64,000 nucleotides of DNA from Azolla caroliniana (GCA_043228905.1 JBHGNT010000011.1:18290001-18354000); one strand, 5' to 3'. Shown: positions 1 to 13,585, counted from the stretch's first letter. The notes: a model not told the origin generated them from the sequence alone. Program-made: numbers and translations.

Positions 1-846
1 CATTGATCTAGACATTCATCACCATCAGGATTTCTGCTGATCTAAACATTCAGAGAACCATTTATGCGTGCCAACTTTTCCTATAATTTATTCTTTGAAA
101 ATTCAACCATCAGCCACGAGAACCTTAGAGCCTTTAGTAGTGTAAGTTGTCTTTCTGAGAACGAATTACAAAGCTATGGGGCAAATTTTTGTGGGACAAA
201 TTCTTGCTGGTGCAGATGAAAGAAACCCCGATGGTCAGAATGACAGTATTGGTTCGTCCTACAGAAGGCCCGTGTCTGATGATTAACTCTGTGAAGGAAG
301 TTCTTTCGTTCATCCATTCTTTCTTTCTTCAGGAAGAAATATCCAGAAAAGAGAGATATTATAATGCTCTCTGATCTCTATCTTCTGCTTCACCATCATT
401 GTATCCGGTAGCTTATACTTCCTTTTCTGCCTTTTCTGATATCTCTGTATTGCTGTTTTTTCTTCATCATCATCATCTAAACCTGAGACTAATTCTGCGT
501 CATCTCTCTTATCATCCCCTCGCCATATTCTCCATTACTATTTCTTCGCATCGCCTTCATTTTCTTTCTCCTTCAATATGAGTACAATGTTATAACTTCT
601 ATCCTGACTTAGTGTGTATTCACCTATTATAATACACACGCTAGAACTAAAGCCATAGCTAGCATAGCTTCATGTAGTCCCGTAGTTGGTCTGCAGATCC
701 TTGTAATGGTAAGGAGGTCTGGGTCCAAGAAAGAAAAACCTCTCCATCGTAGTTATTTTGTTCATTTGAAACGTCATATCCATCTCCATCTCACACATCG
801 TGGTCTGTACCATCCATACATCCATAATAACAATAAGATTATAAGA
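1..846. other. Upstream region of the STICHEL-like gene
   Basis: No gene is recognisable here. Short open frames are present but none has a family motif. The stretch from about 400 to 580 is pyrimidine-rich, as plant 5' UTRs often are. An in-frame upstream ATG at 706 would extend the STICHEL-like protein by 47 residues; it is not chosen because the added residues are His/Arg-rich and unlike the family. Confidence 0.4.
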
Positions 847-3800
847 ATGAAACAAGCACCAGAATTCGCAGAAGCGAGCTCCTCAGCAGATCAACAAGGT
901 TTTATGAGAGAGATTTCCATGCTACAAAAATCTCGTTCGTTGAAGGATCCATCTACTTATACTAATAGTCCTTCACGAATTAGGTCTGCATCTCTGAAGC
1001 TAAAAAAGTTTGGAAAAACATCAAAATTAGTTCCGCATTCTTCTTCTCCATATGAAATTAGGGAAGCAGATAGAACTGTGAATAGTAAGCCTGAATTAGA
1101 TGAACTGAATTCTAGCGAAAGAGAAGGATCATGGCTTGAAATCAACCCTGCGGATGGGAAGAAGATTAATGTGGAAGAAGTTGCTTCGAATGTTTTGTAC
1201 AGAGAAGAATTAGTAGGAAATAATTCTCGTTTATTCAATGCAATCAAGAGATTAGAGATTGGAAGGCAAGATTTAGGTTATACAGATCTTCTGTCACAAA
1301 GAGGCGTCGGCATGTATGGAATGTCTACAGCGAAGAAGAGCGATGAAGTACTCAGCTTGGAAAGTGAGAGAGAAAGACAAGCTTTTGCAGGTTCTGAATC
1401 ACTTTGCACCGATAAATGAAAATCAATGTCTTGGGGTTGTGAATTTAGTGGCCAGAAACCAAAATAAATGGTTTTATATGGTTGTGATTTCTCTAGATAT
1501 AAATCAAAATCGATGGTTTTTGGCTGTGGATACAGTGGCTATAAACTAGAATCAATTGTTTTTGTTTGTTTGTTAATTCTCTAGATATAAATCAAAAGAG
1601 ACTGTTTTTTTATGGCTGTGGCTACAGTTACTATAAGCCAAAATCAAGAGGTTTTTTAGCTCTGGATTTAGTGCTTGTGTTTATAAACTAATATCAATCG
1701 TTTTTTGGTTTTGTATTTAATAATACATAAATAACCAAAAACAACGGCATTTGCAGGTTGGGAATTCTCTACTGGTAAATCAAAATCGATGGCTTTTGCA
1801 GGTTCTGAATTATCCGCTGGTAAAGCAAAATCAACGGCTTTTGCAGGTTGTGCGTTATCTGCTGGTACATCAAAATCTGTGGACTGTTTGCGTGTGAATC
1901 AAAATCAAGGGTTTTGTCTCACCTATCAATCAAAATCAGTGGTTTAATTTGCAGGTTTTGAATCTAATATTGGTAAATCCAGATCGAGGATCAAAGGTAG
2001 CACTAGAAGGGCAAGGTTAAGGAAGAACAGAAGGCCTCGATCTCCTCCTACTAATTCTCGGGCTCGTATAATAAGGTCTACCCATGAAGAACGGAATTGG
2101 ACATCGTTAACTAAGGCAAATAGCGGATTAGCACAGAAAACACGTGATGAGCTCGAAATATCTGAGCTTTCTCACAATGGATGTGGTTTACCTTGGATCA
2201 ATTGGTCGAGAATTCATATGAAAGGAAAGAATATTCCTCGAAATAATAATATAGTTAGTGGAAATGTCTCTTGTGCTACCTCAGAGCTTCTTCATATGAG
2301 AAGAAGAGGTAAATCACTTCGTATGAGCTCTTCAGAGGATAATTCTATGCCTTGCACTACATCAGAGTTTTCGGATAGCTCCTTTAACACAGACTCGGAT
2401 AGCTTTCCATTGCTTGAACGGTGCAATATCCCCTCTGAACTTGCCAGTGTTGCAAATGAAGAAGAAGTGGTCACGTCCCCATCAGGACATAGCTTGGTTC
2501 TCAGAGGTAAGTATACCTCTCAGAGTGTAATAAGTGAAAAATATATGCCAAAAACATTTCAACAGATTGTTGGCCAAGGTTTAATCACACAAGCTCTCTC
2601 CAACTCTCTCTCAAGAGGGCGGATTGCAAAGTTGTACATCTTTTATGGTCCTCGGGGCGTAGGGAAAACCTCATGTGCCCGAGTTTTCTCTATGGCTTTG
2701 AATTGTGTTTCCATGGATAAAACTAGACCATGTGGTTCTTGCACCCAATGTTTACTAGCTCAAAAACATGGAAAAACTTGTCCTTTCATGGAGCTATCCG
2801 TGAGTGGAATGGGAGGCTCAAAAGGAATCAAGCAGTTATTTCATGAGATTTCAAAACCTGTACCATTGAAATATAGAGTTGTTATTGCAAATGAATGCCA
2901 TATGTTATCTACCCAGTCGTGGGATGTTCTTATGAAAGTTGTGGAGAATACCCCGAGAAATGTTGTCTTTATCCTTTCTACGAGTAGCTTGGAGAGGTTG
3001 CCTCATTCAATTATCTCATCAGGGTATCAGAAATTCATCTTCTCGAAAATCAAAGAAAGTGAGATCCTCAACAGGTTAAAGATGATTGCAGAATGTGAGG
3101 GTTTTGAGGTTGAACTTGATGCCTTGAAGTTAATCGCTACATCATGTGATGGATCTCTTAGAGATGCAGAGACTATACTTGATCAGCTCAGTCTCCTCGG
3201 TCACAGAATTCCCTTGGCTATGGTTCAAGAACTGGTAAGTTTTCTTGTTAAAATCTATAAATGTAGCATCGGTTTTTATGAAACTTCACTATTTATGTGA
3301 TTATTGAGACCGGTTTAGACAGGGCAAGTTTTACTGTACTAAATTACAGAAATAAACTTTATCAAAGAAATAGGTGAACTGTTGGGATCAAGGAGCCTAT
3401 TCTCCTTGATGCGAGTGGAGTGGAGTGGAGTGGTGTGTGTGTTTGTGTGTGTGTGCATGCGTGCACGTAAAATACTAGGGATAGATTCATTGTATATTTG
3501 GAAGTACAACTAGAAAAATGCACACATTAGCTTACTGATAGGAAAAACTTATGTTCTGTGACACCCCATAAGACAGCCAATAGCATAAAATACTAGGGAT
3601 AGATTCATTGTGTATTTGAAAGTACAACTAGAAAAATGCCCACATTAGCTTACAGATTGGATGAAGACTTATGTTCTGTGACACTCCATAAGACAGCGAA
3701 TAGTAAATTCGCACATTTGCACCCCATAAGGCCCACATTTGCACCAATAGGGAATCTCAATTTAAAACATACTCACGTATTGGTTGCAACATGGACTATA

Positions 3801-6633
3801 TTCTCTGTAAATTCTCAAAAGAAAGTAAATTGTATAGGCTTCTATAGCCAATCAGATTGTGAATAAACCACTTTGCTCGTGTGTCTGTGGTATTTATGGT
3901 TTCCATACACAAATAGAACTTGCAACAATTCCTCAAAAATACAATATCTTGTGTATGTTTAAATAGCCCAATTGGATTATGGATACTTCTAAATACCAAA
4001 GAACTCTGATCTTGAACAATCCAACCAAACATAAAATGTATTTGTAATTTTGTTGCTTATTTTACTGTGGCAGATGGGATTAGTTCCAGATGGACGACTG
4101 TTAGATTTGCTGGATTTTGCTCTATCTGCTGATACTGTAAACACTGTTAGGAACTTGAAGGAATTGATGACATCCGGAGTTGATCCACTCAGTCTTATGT
4201 CTCAGCTAGCATGTCTAATCACAAGCATTCTTGCCGGTGGGTATAAGATTCCTCAAGGAAGATGTCGCAGAAGGTTTTTCCGAAAGAATGAATGTAAGTG
4301 GCAGATTGTTTTCCTTAAATGCATCTTTTGCCTGTTTCAGATCAAAAGTATATATAAAAGACGTGTGAACGCAATGCTCATAATCTATGGAGAATGTGTA
4401 CTGTTTATTTGTTGAAACTGTTTTCTTCAGCATCTTGCCATCAGGAAGTTCCGAAAACAAAATCTCAATTTCTGCAAAGCCTCCTTCAATGCAAGAACTG
4501 TGGAAATGAAAGTTCACCTATTTAAGATATGTATATGGAGGGGAACCTGGTGAAGCTTATTATAATGCAGCTATATACCATAGATTATGTATAACCTATG
4601 CATCAATGTATGATGTTTTTACAGCAGTTCATCTGCTTAAAATGCCATATAAGACCACTTACCACCTTGGTTTTCTGATATTATATGTGATCTATGAATG
4701 CAATGCATTATATTTCTAGAGTATTACAACTACTAGTATGATATTATACAGGGACGGAGAATTCACTAGCCTTGTGTATTTCTTGTAGTAGGAAAGGAAG
4801 GCATGGAACAGTTACGGCAAGCATTGAAGACACTTTCTGAAGCTGAGAAACAACTTAGAGGCACTTCAGACCAAACCACATGGTTAACTGCTGCATTGCT
4901 TCAATTTGCTCCAGATCATTCTTACCTCCTTCCAAGTCCATCTTGGAATACAAGTTTCACCCCAAGCTCAGGAGGTTTAAATACTACAAATTTTACTCCA
5001 GGTATGAATTTATTTACTCAAAAAAATGTGGATATTTCTCAATCTGAACCATGGCCTGGATCTGGAAGAGTTTATAATTCAATTTCGGATTCAGGTGATA
5101 ATCATCCCGTAGAAAATCATCATCAAGTCCCACAGATGAAAAATATGCAATCAAGGGGCAGAGAGTTTAATCATATGACCATGTGGAAAACTAATATAAA
5201 TAATGTTCTCGAACTAGAGGATCTATGGCAAAGGATCCTAGATGCAGTGCATTCTAGTAATTTGAGGAAGTTCTTGCAATCATATGGAAAGCTATCATCA
5301 CTCTCGCTTCAGAAAGGTATATATTACTTCCCAATTCTTTTTGCATCTTTTCAGCTCTTGGAGTTTCAATCATGATTCATTATTTTAATTTCAGGTTTGG
5401 CTTTAGCAGTGTTAGAGTTCCATGAATTGGACAATATTTCTAGAGCCCAACGATCAAAAGCTAGTATAGCACATGCTTTTGAAGTGACCCTTGGATGCCC
5501 AGTAGATGTGAAGATGCAATTTGTTTCCAACATAGAAGGGGAAATGAAAAGAAAGAGCTTCTCTAGAGACCTATCAGCTACACTTTGTAGTAACTCCACA
5601 TTGAATAATCTTAGCAGCTGTCCAGCAGTTAATGGAGACATGGATGGGAAACATAATAATGATGATGATGATTTTGGAAGATCATCACAGTTAGGAACGC
5701 ATAGTAGAAAGCACCGATCACATGAGCTGTACCGTGATCGCGAAGGTCCTTCTATGTCACGGAACTTGTCAGGGACAATAGAAATAGTGGAATTAGGCAA
5801 GAGTAATGGTATGGCAAAGCACAATTCTGATGAGAAACTAGAGAATGCGTGGGTTGAAGGAGCATCACGAAGCAATGTATTAATCGGAAGCTCTTCTGAA
5901 AGAGGTCAAGGAAAGGCTCATCATAACTCAAGGATGACGAATAGCACAGGTAGAAACCACCCAGGAAGCCTTGGTTTTGCAATTCAAGAGGTTGAGGATG
6001 GTATGGAAGATGTGAGTGACGTGCAAGGCCAACCTTGTAGGCACCAAAGGCCCACAAACTTGGTATGTGGTGGTGCCATTGCTGATCATGGAATAGCTAC
6101 CCAACTGGAAGAAGAAAACCTGTAAGTTTGAGATGGGCATTTGCTGGTTGTTTTGGACAAAATACCCTTAGGTTTTCAAGTTTTACAGACGTAGAGAAAA
6201 TTCCCTTGACATTAACTAGAATACAGCTACACTCTCGTTTTTGTAGTATAGGTGTATTCTGGTATTATAGACGGGTATCTTGTATTTTAGAGGAACGTTG
6301 TGATAAATGTCAGAAAACTAGGGTATTCTGGTCTTTTTCCAGTCGTTACTAAGTTATCGATCTTGTTAAGCTTGGAAATTGTGCATGATAATCAAGATTT
6401 TCTTTACATTGCAGTCGCTTAGAATCAAGGTCCGGTAGACTTCAATGTTGGCATGGAAAAAATGATGAGGTAAAATTTTAAACCTTTGTAAACGGGTCTC
6501 CATCCTTTCAGCAACTTTTGTAGGCTAATATTTTCATTTTGCTTGATTTAAGGTGAAGCAAGTAGAAAACAATCCGCGAAGATCCGGACTTATTTGGAGA
6601 TTTTGTTCATGCGGAATATCCAAGTATTCTTAA
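847..6633 (+). CDS. STICHEL-like protein (DNA polymerase III gamma/tau-like AAA+ protein), seven exons
   Basis: Exons by splice signal and frame: 847-1390, 1955-3234, 4074-4293, 4789-5316, 5395-6121, 6415-6469, 6553-6633, giving about 1,144 residues, near the family length of about 1,200. In order: an N-terminal SRSLKDPS motif typical of the family; a basic region; the GCGLPW motif near residue 258; an AAA+ clamp-loader-like ATPase with P-loop GPRGVGKTS near 413-421; a four-Cys zinc site at 432/441/444/447 with the spacing of bacterial gamma/tau; a Walker B-like segment near 491; then the conserved helical segment QALKTLSEAEKQL near 690. STICHEL proteins are known to control trichome branching; the biochemical role is unsettled. 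Two oddities: the usual Ser-Arg-Cys arginine finger reads Ser-Gly-Tyr (IISSGYQKF), and the Walker B acid is in an unusual NECH context. Both could mean loss of hydrolysis. The start at 847 is the first ATG beside the conserved N-terminus; 706 is an alternative. The C-terminal last two short exons are the least certain. Confidence 0.9.
1391..1954 (+). repeat. 45-bp minisatellite making up intron 1 of the STICHEL-like gene
   Basis: The 564-nt intron reads as roughly 12 to 13 degenerate copies of a unit of about 45 bp (15 codons). A unit runs from GGTTCTGAAT through GGTAAATCAAAATC to GGCTTTTGCA. The best copies have AG|GT junctions at 1756/1757, 1801/1802 and 1846/1847, exactly 45 apart. The same sequence forms the exon 1 end (TTTTGCAG at 1383-1390), the intron end (TTTGCAG at 1948-1954) and the first bases of exon 2. 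Earlier units have decayed and carry in-frame stops. Splicing 1390 to 1955 keeps the frame. Confidence 0.85.
3469..3704 (+). repeat. 118-bp tandem duplication in intron 2 of the STICHEL-like gene
   Basis: AAAATACTAGGG begins at 3469 and again at 3587, and the following sequence repeats with a few substitutions to about 3704 (shared landmarks: GGATAGATTCATTG, TTATGTTCTGTGACAC, CATAAGACAGC). It follows a short GT-rich tract at 3430-3460. No coding content. Confidence 0.8.
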
Positions 6634-9545
6634 CTTGTTCCTCTCCAAAGGTTGCATATATATGTCTATATATAGGGCATTCCAGTGGGTGTTGACATTC
6701 ATTGTTTGAGGTTTAGACTCTAGAACTCAAAATGTTGCCTAGTTAAGCATATGCACATACCCCTCAAATTCTTTTAAAGTTCTCATAGTGGGCTATCTCA
6801 TTGTGGCCCAATGGCATTTTTTGTAGTGAGGTAAATTCTTGTAATATCACTCATCCTTACCAATGATTGAAGATAGGATATTCCTCCCATGGCTTGCCTC
6901 ACAACAATCTTTTGTGGATCTAGTGATTTCGATCTCATTTATGTTGTAATATGTATGGTTAGATTTGGCAATAACCATTGGTGACGTTCTCAAAGTGGAG
7001 GTGGTTTGGGAATTTGAATGGAAGAACAATGTAGGGAGGGAGGTAAGCACTTGACTCGTCATGTAGGGAGGGAGGTAAGCATTTGACTCATTAAGAGTAA
7101 TTTAGTCAATAAATGTTCTTTAAGTTGCTGAATTTTAAAAAATGCAATGATTTAGAAGAAACATAAAAAAGTTGGGATGAAACTATATCATACACCACAT
7201 CACTATCTTGGCCTAGGGTAGTTAAGTACCTTGTAAAGCACAAAATGTAGGTTCCCAAAGATATTGATGCAATACTATTTCTTCTTCTTTTTTCCAAAAG
7301 AAAAAAAAAACTCCTTCCGACCCAATACTATTTCACAAAGATATATTTATGTCAATGTCTATTTATAATGTTTGAGCTTCCTCGAGAAACTAGATCCTTT
7401 TGATAGTATATCACTTCGTACAATATTTGCACACACACCTTGAACCATAACATGTGAGCTTATTTACATTTGAATCTTAATTACTATAAGATGTTGTAAA
7501 TTGTTAATGTAAGAACTCTAGTTAATGTTTTGGGTGCAAAACTAAGATTTGGCTCAATGTAAGAAAATAGGTGAAACTACTGAAATATGTTATATGTTAA
7601 TTTACAAGAATTCAAATTTTATTTTGGTAACTATAATATTGAATTTTTTAAGTATGTAAAAAGTGAGCATGTCCCAAGTAGCCAACATGGAAGCAAAATT
7701 AACTAATAGGCCTCTAATTAGAAATGGATGCCTCCTAATTGAGGAAACTAGAAGCATAATTTACTATTGTTCATTTGTGATCAGGAGTATCAATGAAGAT
7801 GTATACGTAAGTTTGAGAGTGAGCAAGCATATTGTTCAAGGTTGTGATACATACAAGTATATTTCAGTCAATTTTGCTCATTTATGTGTTTGACACATGC
7901 CCTTCTTTCCCATCTTTCCAATTCCCCTATTTGTAACCTACCCCTAATAATCTTTGTGCATATAATAAATATCCTTATTTAGTACTACCAAAGTTATTGA
8001 TTTTCAAGTGACTTTTTTTCTATTTGAAAACTATTACACCTGCCTATGGTTTCTTGTTTGGTATACAACATGTTCATCTAATCTTGCTAATGCATTCATT
8101 GCATGTAATGGCCTTGGGATACTAGGTGTAATGCCCTTTTTCTTATCATGGTAAGGCATGGCAAATAGACTCCACCTTAGCTCTAGAGGATTCCTAGGGC
8201 ATTGGTCTAGCAATATTGTTCGATTCATGTTGAAACTCTTTTGTCAAGTTTGTGCCCTTGGTAAGATTGTGCATACCATCTCCTCAATGTAATTTCTTTC
8301 TTTGGTATTTCTCACTATCTTGTTTGTAGTCTACTCGTATTGTCCATAGGTTGAATGTCTAAGACTTCAATGCTTTCTACGGCTGAATGTTATTTACATA
8401 ATTGTTCTATAAGATAAAGAGCACGTTAAAGACTCATTTCCTTTTACCAACGTCATAGATGGAATCTTGTTGTAAATAATCTACTCCAACTTTCTTGATT
8501 TGGTATGTTTAAATGGCTTATTTAATTATGTCCTACCAAGTATTAATCTTTTCCACATTATATATATCATGTGCATACAAAATCCTCCATTAGTTTTCTT
8601 TTCTTAACTATGGTTTTATTGGTTTTGGTTTGTTTTCTTCTTTTAGAAAGGCAACTCTTTCAAGCTTCTTTCCAACATTTGTCTTGGATTTGTTTGTTTT
8701 TGGGAAGAAATGCTATTTCTTTCCTCGCTTTCTTTTCCAAATTCCCAAAACTAAATCCACTTTTTCTTTTGTTCCAAAAAGCAACTATCCTTGTAACAAA
8801 GTCATCGTGTTTTGGAAAAAAACATAGGAAAGAAATGGAGGCAAGTTCTCCTTCCCTTTCTAACTTCCAAGTCCAAAAAAATCAAACAATTGACAAGGTC
8901 AAAGAACTTGAAAGAAATGTTCTTACCCTACAACTCTAAAGAAAGGAGTGGCATTGCTTTCTTTAGTTAGAATGACCAACCTCATAAACATGAAACCCAT
9001 GGCTCATTGATCACCGTCAATTTTCAAATGAACATTATGGATATAAAAATGAACACACCTCATTGGGTCTCCTTCTAAATATGTCCCACATGTAAACAAT
9101 TTCTAGATTGTAACATCCTACTTTAAAAAGCAAATGTAGACAACATCAACATGACTTTTTTGTACCTTGATTTTTTTTTGCTACAAAAGGTGTCATGTAC
9201 ACATTATTAAGGAAGCAACTTGTTATCGATGATATCGAATGCCAAAAATAGTTGTCGGGCTCCTTACCTTTTAGACATGGAGTTTGCCCTCGAGACAGAC
9301 TCCCTTCTAAGCCAGACTTGATACTCTCTCTCTCTAAAGCTACCAATAGTGGGATGCCCTCTAAACACAATGGTGTGCGTGCATGTATGTGAAAATATAG
9401 AATGACATTAATTGCAATTGAATTGGTAGTACGGTAATTTAGTGTCACCACTACGAGATAGAGGGACATGTGGAATAGTTGGTAGTCAAGAACACCCTTC
9501 GAAGGAGAGAATCTCCACTTCCTCCCCAACTTCTATAGATATATC

Positions 9546-9569
<24 letters not shown>
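6634..9569. other. AT-rich spacer, no recognisable gene
   Basis: Downstream of the STICHEL-like stop. A short direct duplication (GTAGGGAGGGAGGTAAGCA) lies at 7030-7080. Open frames such as 8571-8939 are low-complexity Phe/Leu/Ser-rich and match no family I know. A (CT)n(CA)n microsatellite sits at 9547-9580. Confidence 0.4.
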
Positions 9570-9579
<10 letters not shown>

Positions 9580-9725
9580 ATTGCAACATTTATTAGCAAA
9601 GTACATATCTATACCATTGAGAACCGTTACTCATATGCACATATATTAAGTGAAAAATGTATTATTTTTGTCTCGTAGGACATATTTGACCTCTAAAGTC
9701 AATACTAAATTCTATCTCTTTATCG
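9570..9725 (+). mobile_element. LINE relic: C-terminal end of the coding region and 3' end
   Basis: This segment aligns by eye with the LINE at 43222-43350: the peptide IATFISKV, then a shared stretch around ATTATTTTTGTCTCGTAGG and CATATTTGACCTC. It is strongly diverged and truncated on both sides. Sense is plus. Confidence 0.6.
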
Positions 9726-11161
9726 GTTAGTTTATCAAAATATACTGTGTTTATCTCAAGACAAGTGTATTAGCATCTTCCTCTTCATGTGATGTTCTTA
9801 TTAACATGGATATTACAAGACTAGCATGGCAATTCAATTGCTTACCGTCATTAACGTGTTTTTACGAAACGAGAGAAAATGATTATCTTTATCTAATTGC
9901 TCGCATACATGTTGACCAAACACTTGGTTGTAGTTCAAATAGCCTCCAATGAATATAAAAGATGATCAACTAGATATCCAATATTCTCAACAAACTTCAA
10001 GGTCCTCACCTACATCTCTATAACTACTCCACAGTGATTGTACAAATAAGACATGCCCATACAATTTCTGAATAATACGAGTGGCATGTAAAAGTCTCAT
10101 GAGACAAACATAAGTTCAATAGTGTGTGTTATTTATTTATTGGCCTACAACAATAATTAATCGAAATTTAAAAATTTTCTTTGGGAGAAAATAGACCATC
10201 GGGCCTACGTGACACTTTATTGCATTTGAGTATATTATTTTTCTCTAGTTGACGCCTTTCCTTATGCTTCATAGAACAAGCTCATTTACTTCGAGTTGTC
10301 ATAATAGCATTGCATTGCAATATTGTCGATGTTCTAACATGATTGTTGCAAATTTTTATGCAAAAGATACTTGCAAAGTATCTATCTTTGCTAGGTCATG
10401 GATCATATCGATTCCCACTTTGAAGTAATCTATTCTTACTGGATTAAAGTTTTCCATCGAATATATTTAACAATAAATTTTTGGTATGATAGTCGCACAA
10501 AACAGACACGATTTTATTTAAGTATACAAACAATTATATTGGATACAATGCCAGCTACAAAATGTCCACAACATTGTCGCATAGTTAAGAGAAAAGAATT
10601 GATATCATAATAAATGTTAAATGAACACACTCTCGCATTTGAGTGTCCCTCTAACTCTTCATGAGATCAAAATTTGTGTGTAGTATTCTTCATTAGAAAG
10701 GAATGGAATAAAAGACTAGGGCTGGATTGTTTTTAATTCTATTTTATTTAAATTTATGGCATGTAATCGAGACGACACGTCCTTTTGATCTTTAAAATAC
10801 TCGCACTTACTTCAACAATAAAAGGTCTAAAGAATGCTTCTTGTTCGTTCATTTAAGTACATTTAAAACATTTATGTAGACTATGAAAAGTTATAGCAAT
10901 GAGTTGGTCATTATTTTCTTTAATATGTTATGATTCATTTGTAGAATTTATGGTATTTCGGGTCCTAGAAGCAACATTTAAAGTCACATGACCATCTCTT
11001 ATGGTTTAGGTTTGTGATAATCCTCACTCACCTTCTTTGTGTAGGCCATCTATCAAGGACATAAAAAGAGAGAAGTTCGAGTATATCTCACATGGCCCAA
11101 ATCTGGTCGTCTTGTAGATTGTCTTACACTTCTTATCCTTTATAAAAGTCATCATCTTTAA

Positions 11162-11192
<31 letters not shown>

Positions 11193-13289
11193 AGCAGACC
11201 AACATGAGGAACAAACTCAAAAGAGTAAAGTTGGATAATATATCTCTTCATTCCTATAAGACATTTTGCAATAAATTGAAGAGAAGCATGCATAAAATAT
11301 TGTGCACACAGAAGTAATGATGTTCATATGCACTCTTCAATGACATTTTGCATCACTTCCTAAAATGTTTGAATTTAGAATTAAGAATTAATATACACAA
11401 CTACAATCTTTTGTAGGACAACACTTGTGAAGTTCCTAGCAATAATACCCGGTTAAGAACATGAAATAAAATGTTATTTATTTATTGATTGATTTTGCAT
11501 CGCTTCCTAAAATGTTAGAATTTAGAATTAAGAATTAACATACACAACTATCTTTTGTGGGACAACACTTGTGAAGTTCCTAGCAATAATACCCGGTTAA
11601 GAACATGAAATAAAATGTTATTTATTTATTTATTGAGAGTGATATGTTTTGTATGTATATCATGATGAACCATAGAGTGGGTGATATATTTTGTTAATGA
11701 GTCGCATCCACATTCCAACAAGAGTTTCTATGTGATAGTTTTTTTTGTCTACAATTGTCTCCTCTTCTTATATGTGAAGATAAACGTTGATATTCCCTTG
11801 TAGGACTCGAATATATCTTCTTTTGTAATCTGACACTTTACCTATGTCCAATGAATATCGATCAAACATTGTAAACTTGTCACATTCACGATAGGGATGC
11901 TTTTGGCCAAACGTCAATCTCATCGATAATTTCTTATTTGATTTAGATATCCAACAAAAACATTACAATATATATATATATATAATCAAACAAAGCATCT
12001 TGAACATCACTTTCTTTTAAGACATTGCCCAATGTTATTTAACCGACTCTTATTTGAATTGGTTACTTTCTTTACAGTGCCATGTTAATAATGTGTGTCA
12101 CCTTACAAGTATTGTCCCGCTTATCGATAAGGCGTTGAAAGACATAAAGATTTTATTAGAGGTACTCGACAACCATGGTCTTACTTTACTAAAATAATCA
12201 TGATGGAATCTCACTTCTCTATACGATCTTTCTATTGTGACTCCATAAGGTCTACATCTATTAGAGGGGAAAGTTAACACGATGAGACGGAGTTGATGCC
12301 ATAGATGATGGGAGGGACACATGCCCATAAGAAGTTGAATTTTTCCTATGATTGTTATGATATTTGAAATCAAACATAATTGATTATTACTTTTCATATG
12401 ATATTAAGAGTTGCTTCAAGTGAGTTCCAAATACAGTTGACAATTTGCCAAATGGGACTAATGAGCCGAAACAAAGATAAAGATTCCGTGACAATAGAAC
12501 ACCTTTACCACATTCCTTGTTGCTACACCACGACAGAACCCATGATGAGCGTGTACACTTTTGCATCTTCACTTTATAAAACCATAGAAAGAAGGTCAGA
12601 GAGGAAGTTATAAATGATGCAAGCAACAAATGCGTGCTTAAAAATATAGTGCCAAAGATTGGTCGAGCAAATGAACCCACCAACTTCATCACTCAAAAAT
12701 CACACAAAATGTCTAGAGAGAGACTAGAATAAATTACATGGGGAAGCAATGCAACACATTGATGATATTTAAACATTTGACTACGAGTGGTCTCCACTAT
12801 GGAGCAATACTATTAACACACATTGAAGACCCATGTTCACTCCACTCACTCAGAAACTTATAGAAGTTTGGAACCCTTTTTTTTTATGTTTGAGAAAAGG
12901 GTTAAGGTGTTCATTTGAGTAGGTAGATGGGCACAATGCAAAAGAGTATTGGAGAAGGAGATTGAGAATGTTTATGAGTATGTGGAGGAGAAAACAATTT
13001 CTTTTTTTCTTCGCTTCCTTGAAAAGGAAGGGAACCCCGTCATGGAAGGTGGAGTTTTCTGCCGGAAAACTTATGAGGAGATATCGAGGTCGAGAGCTAG
13101 AAGCAAGTTTCGATTAGAGCCGGAAAACGGACAAGAGACTTGTCAAGAAATATGGTTTTTAAAGAGGTGGGGGCGAAGCTTGTAATGGGGACTCAGATTA
13201 GTTTCTTCTCGACCAATCTCCGAAATTCGGTCGCATGAGTTTGCTTTATTAGTTCCTCCACAGTGAGAATCGGAAAGGATGAAATTCGG
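9726..13289. other. AT-rich spacer with a tandem duplication
   Basis: No gene recognised. Short open frames at 12098-12692 and 12949-13185 show no family motif and look fortuitous. (CT)n occurs at 11163-11187. Confidence 0.35.
11346..11636 (+). repeat. 147-bp tandem duplication
   Basis: The segment starting TTTTGCATCACTTCC near 11346 recurs near 11493 as TTTTGCATCGCTTCC. Both copies share TAGAATTAAGAATTAA, GGACAACACTTGTGAAG and ACCCGGTTAAGAACATG, and each ends in an ATTTATTT tract. A small indel separates the copies. Confidence 0.8.
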
Positions 13290-13300
13290 GTAATGGGAGA

Positions 13301-13337
<37 letters not shown>

Positions 13338-13374
13338 AGAGGGTTTGAGGAGATATAATGGAGAGGACATCCAT

Positions 13375-13585
13375 CCGACGTGGCGGCCGCGGATGGCCAG
13401 AGACGGGCTCATCCACGTGGCAAGCACCCCGGTGGACACGTAGGATGAGACGAAAAAAGCAAGTGCCACGTCAAGATGGCAACAAAAGAAAACATTGATT
13501 GGCTAGGGCTCATGCTGTTCTCTCTCTCTCTGTCTCTCGCTTAATTAAATTTATTTAATTTAGTTCATACAGCTGTCCACGTCAC
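13375..13585. promoter_or_regulatory. Cluster of ACGT-core (G-box/ABRE-like) motifs
   Basis: Within about 210 bp there are ACGTGGC at 13378, CCACGTGGC near 13413 (a full G-box core), a further ACGT near 13438, GCCACGTC near 13466 and CCACGTCA near 13577. The stretch is GC-rich compared with its surroundings. Such clusters are bound by bZIP/bHLH factors in plant promoters. It lies about 2 kb upstream of the next coding start, so its target gene is unclear. Confidence 0.4.

Noticed and set aside
706-846. Upstream in-frame ATG of the STICHEL-like gene
   Set aside because: The added residues are His/Arg-rich and unlike the family; the ATG at 847 lies next to conserved sequence.
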